A DNA stretch of 28,470 bases from Candidatus Mcinerneyibacteriota bacterium (GCA_016937175.1 JAFGWL010000042.1:1-28470); one strand, 5' to 3'. Counted from the stretch's first letter, positions 1-8,184 are shown. The notes: generated by a model not told the origin, from the letters alone. Numbers and translations are program-made.

Positions 1-342
1 GGCCTCATTCAGAGGCTTACCCGATTCCACTTCGTTCCGGACATTCTGGATTACATTTTTGAAGGCTTTGTTATCGATCTGTTCTCCCAGGATGCTGAGG
101 CAATCCACCAGGTTGATCCCGGCGTTGAGCATAGTAGAAAACTGACGGGTAAAAACGACTATATCCTTGGTCTTGATTCCCGTTCCGAAGGAAAAGCTTA
201 GCTCAGTCGGCTTTTTGAATATATTCTCAACAGCGATATTCCGTCCGGTCAGAATACGGGTCGCATCTTCGATGTTTGCGGCCTGGATCTCCCCTTCGGT
301 CCGTTTGGACCCTACCATTCCCGTATACTTGAAAACCGGCAT
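1..342 (-). CDS. pilC: Type IV pilus inner-membrane platform protein PilC (GspF family), N-terminal part
   Basis: The gene starts with ATG at 342 and runs off the window at position 1, so only about 114 N-terminal residues are visible. They begin MPVFKYTGMV and continue into the first T2SSF domain, with the typical 'F(T/S)RQFSTML.AG..L' stretch around residues 57-70 (here VFTRQFSTMLNAGINLVDCL). PilC proteins form the inner-membrane platform on which the PilB and PilT motors act. The start lies 20 bases after the pilT stop, behind an AGGGAGG-like ribosome site, and the order pilB-pilT-pilC is the common motor cluster. The membrane segments lie in the unseen C-terminal part. Membership of the GspF/PilC family is secure. 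A type II secretion GspF is the alternative, but the adjacent pilT favours pili. Confidence 0.9.
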   Translation of the reverse strand, partial: MPVFKYTGMVGSKRTEGEIQAANIEDATRILTGRNIAVENIFKKPTELSFSFGTGIKTKDIVVFTRQFSTMLNAGINLVDCLSILGEQIDNKAFKNVIQNVRNEVESGKPLNEA

Positions 343-362
343 AGAAAACCTCCCTTATCTCA

Positions 363-1511
363 TCACGTTCTTGTATTGATCTTATTGATCAGCTCTTCCG
401 GAGCCGGCGACCGTTTCACCGCATCCTCATAACTGATATAGCGCTCCGTATAGAGCTTATAGAGCATGGCATTCAGCGTAGTCATCCCGTACTTCTGCCC
501 TGTCTGCATATGGGAGACGATCTGCTGGACTTTGTCTTCGCGGATAAGGTTCCGTATAGCCGGTGTCGCTACCAGGATCTCATAGGCGATGATCCTCCCC
601 CCGCGGCTTGACGGGATGAGCTGCTGGGAGACGACTCCCTCGAGGACAAAGGAAAGCTGTGTCCTGACCTGTTGTTTTTCATGGCCCGGGAAGATATCAA
701 CAATACGGGAGATGGTCTGAGCGGCTGAATTGGTATGGAGACTGGCCAGGCAAAGATGGCCTGTTTCTGCGATCTTCAGGGCGATTCGCATGGATTCGAT
801 GTCGCGAAGCTCTCCGATGAGGATCACGTCGGGATCCTGCCGCAAAACGTGCTTCAAAGCGATCTCAAAGCTGCTTGTGTCCGTCCCCACTTCACGCTGA
901 TTGATAACGCTGTTGTTGTGCCGGTGAACAAACTCTATGGGATCTTCGATGGTCATGATGTGGGCCTTGGTGTGCTCATTGATATAGTCCACCATAGCTG
1001 CCAGGGTAGTCGATTTTCCCGATCCCGTAGGGCCGGTGACAAGGACCAGGCCATTAGGTCTGTTACAGAGGTCTTTGAGCACCGGGGGTAATCCCAACTG
1101 CTCAAAGGGCTTGATCTCGAAGGGAATCGTCCGGACGGCCATTCCTACAGCCCCGCGCTGGCGAAACACGTTTCCTCTGAAGCGGGAGACCCCCTTCACG
1201 GAAAATGAAAAATCGAGCTCATTTGTCTCTTCGAACTGTTTTTTTTGAGCATCTGTAAGGATACTGTATACCAGCGCCTGGGTATGCTGCGGGCTTAGAA
1301 TGGGCATATTGGGAACTTCCTGGAGAGTACCGTCCACACGGACGACCGGAGGTTTCCCAACTGTGATGTGGAGGTCTGATGCCCCCCGTTGCTGCATATA
1401 CTTGAAAAGCTCCGTGACATTGATCTTCGTCGTCGGAGCGGAAAATGAGTTTGTCTCATTCCGGAGCGAGCTGCCGCTGCTCAGTCCCGACTTGTCATCA
1501 TTGAAATCCAT
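363..1511 (-). CDS. pilT: Type IV pilus retraction ATPase PilT
   Basis: A 382-residue hexameric motor ATPase that powers pilus retraction and twitching at the cytoplasmic face of the inner membrane. Visible are the PilT N-terminal motif 'GASDLHITVGKPP' (residues 43-55), Walker A GPTGSGKST (160-168), the Asp box MTIEDPIEF (about 186-194), Walker B DVILIGELRD (about 228-237), the His box GHLCLASLHTNSA (251-263) and the C-terminal AIRNLIRE motif (about 317-324) that is diagnostic for PilT. About 30 Ser/Asn-rich residues precede the usual start of the fold, a modest N-terminal extension. The ATG at 1511 has AAGGAGG upstream, which supports this start. It lies 11 bases after pilB and is probably co-transcribed with pilB and pilC. 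Confidence 0.96.
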   Translation of the reverse strand: MDFNDDKSGLSSGSSLRNETNSFSAPTTKINVTELFKYMQQRGASDLHITVGKPPVVRVDGTLQEVPNMPILSPQHTQALVYSILTDAQKKQFEETNELDFSFSVKGVSRFRGNVFRQRGAVGMAVRTIPFEIKPFEQLGLPPVLKDLCNRPNGLVLVTGPTGSGKSTTLAAMVDYINEHTKAHIMTIEDPIEFVHRHNNSVINQREVGTDTSSFEIALKHVLRQDPDVILIGELRDIESMRIALKIAETGHLCLASLHTNSAAQTISRIVDIFPGHEKQQVRTQLSFVLEGVVSQQLIPSSRGGRIIAYEILVATPAIRNLIREDKVQQIVSHMQTGQKYGMTTLNAMLYKLYTERYISYEDAVKRSPAPEELINKINTRT

Positions 1512-1522
1512 GGACGGCCTCC

Positions 1523-3229
1523 TTAATCCTCGAATGTGGTCCGAATGATCTCTTCAAAAGAGGTGATGCCCTGTTTGAATTTCAGAACAGCGCTCTCCCT
1601 CAAGGTCCTCAGCCCTTCGCGTCGGGCCACTTCTTTAATATCCAGGACAGATCCCCGCTCCAGGACCACACGGCGCAGGTTTTCCGACATGGGCATGACT
1701 TCGTATATGGCCACACGGCCTTTATAACCGGAATTATTACAGCTGGGACAGCCCCGTTTCTGGTAGAACTTGATAGAAGCTGCCTCCTCCCGGGTGATCC
1801 CCAGGCTCACCAGCTCAGCATCGGTGGGACGGTATTCCTCTTTACAAGCGGGACAAAGCGTGCGCATGAGCCGCTGGGCCAGGACAAGAACAGTGGACGA
1901 GGCGATCAAAAAAGGCTCCACACCCATGTTTATCATACGGTTGACGGTGGAGGGGGCATCGTTGGTATGGAGGGTACTGAGGACAAGATGGCCTGTGAGG
2001 GCCGCTTTTATGGCGATCTCCGCTGTCTCGAAGTCACGGATCTCTCCCACAAGGATGATATCGGGATCCTGGCGCAAAAAGGAACGCAGGGAAGCTGCAA
2101 ACGTCAAGCCGATCTCGGAATGGACATTGACCTGGTTGATCCCCTTCAGGTTGAACTCCACAGGGTCTTCCGCTGTCATGATATTCACATCGACCTGGTT
2201 CAGGCTGGAGAGGGCCGAGTAGAGGGTCGTGGTCTTTCCGGAGCCTGTGGGGCCGGTAACCAGTACCATCCCGTAGGGAGCGGAGATGGCCTTTTTGAAC
2301 TTCTCTTCATCGTCCTTTTCAAAACCCAGTTTGGTCATATCAAGGCGCAGGTTCTCCTTGTCGAGGATACGCATGACCACCTTTTCCCCGAAGACCGTTG
2401 GAAGGGTGGAGACACGAAGGTCTACGACTTTATTTTTTGAGACTTTGAACTTCGAACGGCCGTCCTGGGGGAGACGCCGCTCAGCGATATCCAGTTTCGA
2501 CAAGATCTTAATACGCGAAATTATGGCATTCTGAAGCTTCTTGGGAGGTTCCAGGACAGTCTGCAGCGTCCCGTCGACACGGAAACGGACACGGACGGTC
2601 TTTTCATAGGGTTCGATATGAATATCACTGGCCCGGTCCATGACAGCCTTGGCGATGAGCTGCTGGACAAGTTTGACCACAGGCTCATCCTCCACCTGAC
2701 TGAGGAGCTCCTGCTCGCTGACATCGTCCTCCTCCTCGATGACCTCGAACTCGGTGAGATCCATATTCTCGTCCAAAGCATCAGAGATATCAGTCATCTC
2801 AGCAGAATTGGTTCCGTAATAAGCATCGATGGATTTCATAATGGAGGTCTCGGCAGCGACTACCGGCTCAATATTGTATCCTGTGCGGAATTTGATATCG
2901 TCTATGGCCATGACATTGGTGGGGTTGGCCATGGCAAGAGTGATCGTATAACCCATACGGTGGAGCGGGATGACCTTATATTTGCGAGCGATATCCTCGG
3001 GAATGATCCTGAGGACATTAGCATCGATCTCAAAATGAGAAAGGTCGACGGAAGCGACGCCAAGCTGCTTGCCCAGAGTATTGGTCAGATCGGTCTCGGA
3101 GACAAAACCTAATTTGACAAGGATGGTCCCGATGGTCTCATGGGTCCTTTTCTGCTCTTCCAATGCCCTTTGAAGCTGGGCATCGTCTATCAATCCCACG
3201 GCACGCAACATGGAACCAATCTTCGACAT
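1523..3229 (-). CDS. pilB: Type IV pilus assembly (extension) ATPase PilB
   Basis: A 568-residue motor ATPase that drives pilin polymerisation. An N-terminal MshEN/GspE-N type domain (about 1-140) is followed by an acidic linker (about 141-180, rich in Glu and Asp). The ATPase domain has Walker A GPTGSGKTT (326-334), MTAEDPVEF, Walker B IILVGEIRD (391-399) and the His box GHLVLSTLHTNDA. A zinc-binding four-Cys module (C459, C462, C494, C497) is typical of the PilB/GspE group and absent from PilT. The ATG at 3229 is preceded by AAGGGGG. Length and domain order are normal. A GspE of a type II secretion system is a formal alternative, but pilT and pilC directly downstream make PilB the better call. 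An upstream promoter candidate and a strong hairpin are listed separately. Confidence 0.95.
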   Translation of the reverse strand: MSKIGSMLRAVGLIDDAQLQRALEEQKRTHETIGTILVKLGFVSETDLTNTLGKQLGVASVDLSHFEIDANVLRIIPEDIARKYKVIPLHRMGYTITLAMANPTNVMAIDDIKFRTGYNIEPVVAAETSIMKSIDAYYGTNSAEMTDISDALDENMDLTEFEVIEEEDDVSEQELLSQVEDEPVVKLVQQLIAKAVMDRASDIHIEPYEKTVRVRFRVDGTLQTVLEPPKKLQNAIISRIKILSKLDIAERRLPQDGRSKFKVSKNKVVDLRVSTLPTVFGEKVVMRILDKENLRLDMTKLGFEKDDEEKFKKAISAPYGMVLVTGPTGSGKTTTLYSALSSLNQVDVNIMTAEDPVEFNLKGINQVNVHSEIGLTFAASLRSFLRQDPDIILVGEIRDFETAEIAIKAALTGHLVLSTLHTNDAPSTVNRMINMGVEPFLIASSTVLVLAQRLMRTLCPACKEEYRPTDAELVSLGITREEAASIKFYQKRGCPSCNNSGYKGRVAIYEVMPMSENLRRVVLERGSVLDIKEVARREGLRTLRESAVLKFKQGITSFEEIIRTTFED

Positions 3230-3255
3230 AATCCCCCTTTAAAATGCAATGGTGT

Positions 3256-3279
3256 GAAGGGGGGACATTTCCCCCCTTC
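3256..3279 (-). terminator. Strong GC-rich hairpin between the oxidoreductase operon and pilB
   Basis: A perfect 9-bp stem (GAAGGGGGG on the minus strand paired with CCCCCCTTC) closes a 6-base loop, in the 58-base gap between the gamma-subunit stop and pilB. It is not followed at once by a U-run on either strand; the nearest T-rich stretch (ATTTTAAA) comes about 12 bases later. It may be an imperfect terminator, a 3'-end stabiliser of the oxidoreductase mRNA, or a 5' hairpin of a pilB transcript. Confidence 0.45.
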
Positions 3280-3284
3280 CGATT

Positions 3285-3313
3285 AGTTTATCCTAATTCA
3301 TACCCTTTTTCAA
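3285..3313 (-). promoter_or_regulatory. Candidate pilB promoter (TTGAAA - 17 - TAAACT)
   Basis: On the minus strand TTGAAA (3313-3308) is followed after 17 bases by TAAACT (3290-3285), overlapping the end of the gamma-subunit gene. The -35 matches 5 of 6 consensus positions and the -10 matches 4 of 6. The predicted start, near 3278, would place the GC-rich hairpin at the very 5' end of the mRNA. This is weaker than the other promoters in the window. Confidence 0.35.
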
Positions 3314-3821
3314 GGGCTTTCTGGTTGATTTCAACGAGATTCTGACGACGTGCGGAAAGCACTTTCTTGAGAGATTCCTTGAGAGTTCCCAGTTTGACGA
3401 CTCCTGTTTTTTTGCAGAAAGCTCCCAGAGCCACCATATTGGCGTACCGGATATCACCGAGTTCCAGGGCGATATCGTTGCAGGCCAGGGCGAGGACATC
3501 CAGATCCTTTCGCTGGACTTCACGGTCAACGATGGATGTATTGATGATGAGTTGTCCCCCCTCAGCCATCTTAGGCTCGAATTTATCCAGAGAGGGCCTG
3601 TTCATAATGATGGCATAAGCCGGTTCTGCGACAATAGGCGCGGCGATGATCTCGTCGGCGACGACCACACTGCAGTTCGCCGTTCCACCCCGCTGCTCTA
3701 CCCCATAGGAAGGGATCCAGGAGACATTCTTCCCCTCTTCCATCGCGGCATAGGCAAGCAGACGGCCCATTACCATGATCCCCTGGCCTCCGAATCCTGC
3801 CATGACAATTTTATGTTCCAT
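3288..3821 (-). CDS. vorC: 2-oxoacid:ferredoxin oxidoreductase, gamma subunit (VOR/KOR type)
   Basis: A 177-residue gamma subunit of a four-subunit ferredoxin-dependent 2-oxoacid oxidoreductase, which decarboxylates a 2-oxoacid to its acyl-CoA and passes electrons to ferredoxin. The family signature is clear: GFGGQGIMVMGRLLA near the N-terminus (about 9-23), followed by 'SYGVEQRGGTANCSVVV' (about 38-54). The gene begins 17 bases after the beta subunit, with an AAAGGGG ribosome site before ATG 3821, and is the last gene of the ATPase-ferredoxin-alpha-beta-gamma operon. The symbol follows the VOR naming by analogy. Subunit letters differ between organisms, and the sequence does not fix whether the substrate is a branched-chain 2-oxoacid or 2-oxoglutarate. 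Confidence 0.9.
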   Translation of the reverse strand: MEHKIVMAGFGGQGIMVMGRLLAYAAMEEGKNVSWIPSYGVEQRGGTANCSVVVADEIIAAPIVAEPAYAIIMNRPSLDKFEPKMAEGGQLIINTSIVDREVQRKDLDVLALACNDIALELGDIRYANMVALGAFCKKTGVVKLGTLKESLKKVLSARRQNLVEINQKALEKGYELG

Positions 3822-3838
3822 AATAACCCCTTTCCCGA

Positions 3839-4585
3839 TTACTGTTCCTGGTCAATGTCTTTTTTGACGCCAAGAGGATAAAACGGTTCCATGTTTTTCT
3901 TCAGCCACTCCACAGCATCCAATGGTGAAAGGCCCCAGTTGGTGGGACAAGTCGAGAGGATCTCCACCATAGAGAAACCTTTACCGTCGATCTGGTTCTG
4001 GAAGGCCTTTTTGATCATCTTCTTCGTCTCCATGACATGTTTGGGGTCGTAGACGGCTCCTCTGGCAATATAGGCCACGCCGGCGGTTTGCGAAAGGATC
4101 TCCGAGACTTTCATGGGATGGCCGTGTATCTGCAAGTCACGTCCGAAGGGGGTCGTTGTCGTCTTCTGTCCTTCCAGGGTCGTGGGAGCCATCTGCCCCC
4201 CTGTCATCCCATAGATGGCGTTATTGATGAAGATCGTTGTGATGTTGAACCCGCGGTTCGCCAGGTGGAGGATCTCTGCGGCACCTATAGAGGCCAGGTC
4301 CCCGTCTCCCTGATAAGTGAAGACCACCCGGTCGGGCTGAGTGAGTTTCAGGCCTGTAGCCACAGCCGGCGCCCTTCCGTGGGGGGTTTCTGAAAAATCG
4401 ATATTGAAGTAGTCATAGGCCAGGGCTGCGCATCCTACAGGAGCGATCCCGATGGCCCTGTCGGCGATTCCCAGCTCGTCTATGACTTCCGCGATAAGTC
4501 TGTGGGCGATTCCGTGATGGCAGCCCGGGCAGTAGATCGTTGTAGCGGATGTCATAGATTCAGGTTTTTTATATACAGTTTTCAT
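3839..4585 (-). CDS. 2-oxoacid:ferredoxin oxidoreductase, beta (TPP-binding) subunit
   Basis: A 248-residue thiamine-diphosphate-binding subunit that carries the decarboxylation chemistry. The TPP motif starts GDGDLASIGAAE and ends in IFINNAIYGMTGGQ about 30 residues later, the standard GDG...NN arrangement. An N-terminal YCPGCHHG motif (about 19-26) is also standard for this subunit. The length fits the short beta subunits of the VOR/KOR/IOR-like group. The ATG at 4585 sits behind AGAGGTG, 14 bases after the alpha subunit. It needs the alpha, gamma and ferredoxin subunits encoded next to it for activity. Confidence 0.93.
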   Translation of the reverse strand: MKTVYKKPESMTSATTIYCPGCHHGIAHRLIAEVIDELGIADRAIGIAPVGCAALAYDYFNIDFSETPHGRAPAVATGLKLTQPDRVVFTYQGDGDLASIGAAEILHLANRGFNITTIFINNAIYGMTGGQMAPTTLEGQKTTTTPFGRDLQIHGHPMKVSEILSQTAGVAYIARGAVYDPKHVMETKKMIKKAFQNQIDGKGFSMVEILSTCPTNWGLSPLDAVEWLKKNMEPFYPLGVKKDIDQEQ

Positions 4586-4599
4586 ACGTTACACCTCTC

Positions 4600-5652
4600 T
4601 TACAACATTTGGTTGACACGGTCGACGACTTCCTTCACCGTGGGAATCCATCCGCCGGCGTATCCGAAAAATTCCACAGGAGCTTTCCCGGCGACTCCGA
4701 TCCGGACATCATCCACCATCTGGCCCAGGTTCATCTCCACCACAAGGAACTTTTTGCTTTTCTCAGCTTGTTTTTCCAGTGCTTTGTAGGGGTAGGGCCA
4801 GATGACACGAGGCCGGATCAATCCGACTTTCTTCCCCGCGGCTCTCAAATAGCGCACGGCCCCGATACAGGCCCGTGAAGCCGACCCGTATGCGACAAGG
4901 GTCAAATCCGCATCTGCTGTTTCCAGTTCCTCATACCTGATCTCATTGGCTTCGACCTCAGCATAGACCTTGCGAAGGACTTCATTGTGTTCATAGAGGC
5001 CTGTCCCACCCAGCATCAAAGAGCGGACGATGTTCCTCGGACGTCCTTTGGCTCCGGTAAGAGCCCAATCTTTTGCAGGGAGGTCTTTTTTACTTTTAGG
5101 GTCTTTGAATTGCACCGGTTCCATCATCTGTCCCAGCATTCCGTCGGCCATGACCATGGAAGGCATGCGGTATTTGTCCGCCAGATAGAAAGCATCCATG
5201 ACATCGTCGGCCATCTCCTGGACTGAGTTGGGCGCAAAGACGATAAGGCGGTAATCGCCGTTACCTCCGCCTCGGGTGGCCTGATAGTAATCACCCTGGG
5301 CGGGTGAGATATTTCCAAGCCCCGGCCCTCCGCGCATGACATTAACGATGACAGCAGGCAGCTGGGCTCCCGCCAGATAAGAGATCCCTTCCTGTTTCAG
5401 GCTGATGCCCGGGGAAGACGAGGAAGTCATAGCTCTTTTACCGGCTCCGGCTGCGCCGAAGACCATATTGATTGCGGCCACTTCGCTCTCTGACTGGACA
5501 AAGACACGTCCCTCTTCCAACATCCTTTTGGACATATAGGCTGTCAGCTCGTTCTGCGGTGTAATCGGATATCCGAAATAGGCATCACAGCCTGCAATAA
5601 TAGCAGCTTCTCCGAGGGCTTCATTTCCCTTCATCAAATATTTTTCACCCAT
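4600..5652 (-). CDS. vorB: 2-oxoacid:ferredoxin oxidoreductase, alpha subunit (VorB-like)
   Basis: A 350-residue alpha subunit, probably of a 3-methyl-2-oxobutanoate (branched-chain 2-oxoacid) ferredoxin oxidoreductase. Typical stretches are LMKGNEALGEAAIIAGC at the N-terminus, FGYPITPQNEL, the SSSSPGISLKQEGISY block and MRGGPGLGNISPAQGDY, all familiar from proteins annotated VorB. The ATG at 5652 is chosen because it has AGGAGGG about 6 bases upstream. A longer reading frame back to 5694 would overlap the ferredoxin gene and lacks a ribosome site. In catabolism the complex would oxidise transaminated Val/Leu/Ile (or other 2-oxoacids) to acyl-CoA. Substrate assignment is by resemblance only; 2-oxoglutarate or broad 2-oxoacid use is possible. 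Confidence 0.88.
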   Translation of the reverse strand: MGEKYLMKGNEALGEAAIIAGCDAYFGYPITPQNELTAYMSKRMLEEGRVFVQSESEVAAINMVFGAAGAGKRAMTSSSSPGISLKQEGISYLAGAQLPAVIVNVMRGGPGLGNISPAQGDYYQATRGGGNGDYRLIVFAPNSVQEMADDVMDAFYLADKYRMPSMVMADGMLGQMMEPVQFKDPKSKKDLPAKDWALTGAKGRPRNIVRSLMLGGTGLYEHNEVLRKVYAEVEANEIRYEELETADADLTLVAYGSASRACIGAVRYLRAAGKKVGLIRPRVIWPYPYKALEKQAEKSKKFLVVEMNLGQMVDDVRIGVAGKAPVEFFGYAGGWIPTVKEVVDRVNQML

Positions 5653-5662
5653 AAGATCCCTC

Positions 5663-5878
5663 CTACTCTTCTCTGTAGACTTCAATGGCCACATCGGGAC
5701 ACATCATGGCACAGAACCCGCACCCGATACAATCTTCAGGATGAAGCGGTGTGGAGTACCTGTATCCTTTTGTGTTAAAATCTTCTGAAAGTCCCAGGAC
5801 CTTTTTAGGGCAGGCTGCAATACACAGCTCACACCCCTTGCATTTCTCTTTGTCGATAACTACTTTTCCTTTTGGCAT
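5663..5878 (-). CDS. 2-oxoacid:ferredoxin oxidoreductase, ferredoxin-like (delta) subunit with two [4Fe-4S] clusters
   Basis: A 71-residue protein with two complete CX2CX2CX3C motifs: C13, C16, C19, C23 and C50, C53, C56, C60, each followed by Pro. This is the bacterial two-cluster ferredoxin fold used as the electron-transfer subunit of VOR/KOR/POR complexes. It sits directly before the alpha subunit (its stop is 10 bases from that start) and 33 bases after the ATPase gene. GAGGAGGTG precedes ATG 5878. The role as delta subunit is inferred from the gene order; a free ferredoxin is a less likely alternative. Confidence 0.92.
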   Translation of the reverse strand: MPKGKVVIDKEKCKGCELCIAACPKKVLGLSEDFNTKGYRYSTPLHPEDCIGCGFCAMMCPDVAIEVYREE

Positions 5879-5911
5879 TAAAACAACACCTCCTCATCTG
5901 TTACTCCTGGG

Positions 5912-6610
5912 TCAGAGGTCAGCCCCCTTTTCCCAGGGAGTATGGTAAAACAATTCCAGTGGAAAGACATCTCCTTCAAAGCGGCCGGCCAGTGTCTCCC
6001 TGAAGGACTTCTCATCAAGAAAGACAGGGACGGTGATGAAGGCCAGTGGGATGTTCAACCGGCGGGCTGCTTCCGAACAATGCTCGGCCCCTCTGAGGAT
6101 CATCTCCCTGTCTGTAAATTCTTTCATGTGGGTATTGGAAATAATAGCCGTGGGGCGGATCTCGCTCATCTTCTCGATGAGATCAGCCATCTGGATGATA
6201 CCTTCAGTGTTCCGGGTAAAGGGACGGTTCAGATTGGCGATGATGAACATCTCATAATTTCCCCGGGCCTCTATCCTTTTACGGATACTTCCCAAAGGGA
6301 TCGTACCCACATCATCGCCGCCCATGTCCAGCACTACCTTGAACTTATCATTGTCGATCATGCCGCCGATGGAGGCGGTGATGGTAGGCAGGTCGGCTGC
6401 GTTGATCCGTTCAGGCGGAGCAATTAGGTCGATGCCCCTGTCCCGGAAAAAAATCTCTTTATCACGGCTTCTGAAATAGGGATTGACCACATCCATATCA
6501 GCGATGGCTACATGGTCATGGCCCTTTTTAAGAAAGAGGGCAAAATTAGTGGCAACTTCCGTCTTCCCGCTCCCGTAGTAGCCGGAAAAGATGAAGATGC
6601 GCTTATCCAT
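5912..6610 (-). CDS. P-loop ATPase of the MinD/Mrp/CobQ-like superfamily, function unknown
   Basis: A 232-residue soluble nucleotide-binding protein. The N-terminus reads MDKRIFIFSGYYGSGKTEVA, with a P-loop GYYGSGKT (10-17), followed by a switch-like DMDVVNPYFRSRD (about 38-50) and a Walker B-like VVLDMGGDDVGT (about 92-103). The DxDxxNPYFRxR pattern points to the SIMIBI class (MinD, Mrp, CobQ/CbiA, dethiobiotin synthetase relatives), but the first P-loop residue is not the Lys of MinD/ParA deviant Walker A. There is no Cys pair for an Fe-S cluster, so it is not an obvious Mrp-type Fe-S carrier. It is the first gene behind a strong promoter and leads the ferredoxin/alpha/beta/gamma operon, which suggests a job in assembly or control of that enzyme. 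That role is inference. ATG 6610 follows AAGGGGG. Confidence 0.75.
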   Translation of the reverse strand: MDKRIFIFSGYYGSGKTEVATNFALFLKKGHDHVAIADMDVVNPYFRSRDKEIFFRDRGIDLIAPPERINAADLPTITASIGGMIDNDKFKVVLDMGGDDVGTIPLGSIRKRIEARGNYEMFIIANLNRPFTRNTEGIIQMADLIEKMSEIRPTAIISNTHMKEFTDREMILRGAEHCSEAARRLNIPLAFITVPVFLDEKSFRETLAGRFEGDVFPLELFYHTPWEKGADL

Positions 6611-6632
6611 ACATTGACCCCCTTACCCGATT

Positions 6633-6661
6633 AACATAAGATAGATGGCCCCCATTGTCAA
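6633..6661 (-). promoter_or_regulatory. Sigma-70-type promoter of the ATPase/2-oxoacid oxidoreductase operon
   Basis: On the minus strand TTGACA (6661-6656) is followed after 17 bases by TATGTT (6638-6633). The -35 is a full consensus match. Transcription would start near 6626, leaving a leader of about 16 bases before ATG 6610. The site is in the 95-base gap after nhaC, where no convincing terminator was seen, so read-through from the upstream operon is possible. Confidence 0.8.
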
Positions 6662-6705
6662 CAGAAATCAGGTATTTCGTGAAGCGTAGCAATCGCCTCA
6701 GGGTC

Positions 6706-8175
6706 TCATGCAGAAAAAGAGGCGGCAAAAAAGAAATGAAGGGCGAAAAGAGCCAGAAAACCGGCCGGTATGACCAGCACAAGGGGAGCTCCGGCCCCAA
6801 TGGCCAAAAATCCGGCCAAAGCCGTCAGGGACGTGACAAAGATCTGGGGGAACTGTGTCTTGACGTGGTAGAGGGAGGTGATCCCGCAGGCAGCAGCGGT
6901 CATCACCGACTTGTCTGAATAGGGGATCATCTGAGCGCCGCAGATGGCCCCGGAAATGGTCGCGGCCACAGCCCCGAACAGGACCGTCTCACCTGCAGGA
7001 AGAGCCATCTGAACAGCAATGGGCATGATCAGAGCCATGGAACTCCAGGAAAAACCGCTGGCCACAGTCACAAGCGCAGCGATGACAAAAATGACTGCGG
7101 GGATGAACCCGGGGCGCATCACTCCGGCAAAAAGCTCCGCCATATGACGGCCTGTCTCAAGGTCACCCGCTGTCATCTCCAGGCCCCGCGCCAGTATGAT
7201 GACAAGGCCGGTGGGCCACATGGCCTTTACACCCTCGTTGAAGGATCTTGAAAACTCCTTCCAATCCATGACATTGTCTTTCAGCATCAGAAATGCGAGG
7301 AGACAAGAGGCTGTGATGACCCCGAGGTTGAGAGCGTCGATGACAGGCGCAGCTCCGAAAACGGCCATAAGAGAAGGAGATGTCCCGTGGGGCAGGTGAA
7401 GCCGTCCCAGCGCCGTCATTGTGAAAAAAGAGACTCCGATCAGGGCCGCGATGGGGATCACCATGTCCCTCCTGCGAGCTCTGCTCCCCGGTGTCTGCAT
7501 CTTGAGGACCCGATGCTCTTCGGTCTTCCGGATGCTGAACCATTTACCGCTTGATGCCACAAGAAGGACGAGAAAGATATTGAAAAAAGTAAAGATGTGG
7601 TAGGGAACGGCTGAAAGAAAGACTTCCATACCGGACATCCCGCTTTTAGCTTCCCGTAATGCTCCTCCTATGAGCGAGACCTCGAAGGCGGCCCATGTGG
7701 AGATCAGAACCACAGACGCCAGAGCAGCCATGACATCGGCAAAATAGGCCAGCATAGCCGGCGAGATCCGGTGCCGGTCCATGACAGGGCGCATGGAGGC
7801 TCCCGCAATGAGGACATTGGCATAATCATCAAAAAAGAGAAGGGAACTGACCCCTACAGCCGTCAGCCGCGCTGTCCGCGGATCCGGAAGCCTCCGGCCC
7901 ACAGAAATTCCGAATTTCAGGTTAGCCCCTGTCTTTGCCATGACCTGAAGCATCCCGGCCACCATAAGGACAAAAAAGGTGATCTTCAACCTTTCCGGAT
8001 CAATAAAACCGGAAGCGAGGTACCGGCCCGTAACAGTGAAGATCCCTGTTCCCTGTCCGTAGAGCAAACCTCCGGCCGCGATGCCGCAGAGGAGAGCCAG
8101 CCAGACCTTTCTGCTTTTATAAGCGACAAGAATGGTGACAACGGTGGGAATAAGCGAAACCAGCGTCTTCAGCAA
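6706..8175 (-). CDS. NhaC-family antiporter/transporter (Na+/H+ or amino-acid exchange)
   Basis: A 489-residue polytopic membrane protein with roughly 10-12 hydrophobic segments. Family hallmarks include the conserved block LLFFDDYANVLIAGASMRPV (about 114-133) with its paired Asp, the following DRHRISPAMLAYFADVMAA and STWAAFEVSLI stretch, and the late MIPYSDKSVMTAAACGI segment. The start is TTG at 8175 behind GAGGAGAGGG, only 9 bases after the decarboxylase stop, so the two are translated from one mRNA. NhaC relatives include Na+/H+ antiporters, malate/lactate antiporters (MleN) and proteins proposed as lysine carriers because of lysine riboswitches. Beside a basic-amino-acid decarboxylase, carriage of an amino acid or polyamine is as plausible as Na+/H+ exchange. 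Substrate cannot be read from sequence. Confidence 0.85.
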   Translation of the reverse strand: MLKTLVSLIPTVVTILVAYKSRKVWLALLCGIAAGGLLYGQGTGIFTVTGRYLASGFIDPERLKITFFVLMVAGMLQVMAKTGANLKFGISVGRRLPDPRTARLTAVGVSSLLFFDDYANVLIAGASMRPVMDRHRISPAMLAYFADVMAALASVVLISTWAAFEVSLIGGALREAKSGMSGMEVFLSAVPYHIFTFFNIFLVLLVASSGKWFSIRKTEEHRVLKMQTPGSRARRRDMVIPIAALIGVSFFTMTALGRLHLPHGTSPSLMAVFGAAPVIDALNLGVITASCLLAFLMLKDNVMDWKEFSRSFNEGVKAMWPTGLVIILARGLEMTAGDLETGRHMAELFAGVMRPGFIPAVIFVIAALVTVASGFSWSSMALIMPIAVQMALPAGETVLFGAVAATISGAICGAQMIPYSDKSVMTAAACGITSLYHVKTQFPQIFVTSLTALAGFLAIGAGAPLVLVIPAGFLALFALHFFFAASFSA

Positions 8176-8184
8176 GCCCTCTCC

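Noticed and set aside
5653-5694. Longer start of the vorB reading frame
   Set aside because: It would overlap the ferredoxin gene and lacks a ribosome site, whereas ATG 5652 has AGGAGGG at good spacing.
6662-6705. Hairpin GAGGCG-ATTGCTA-CGCTTC after nhaC as a terminator
   Set aside because: The 6-bp stem has a G-U pair and no U-run follows, so it is too weak to call.
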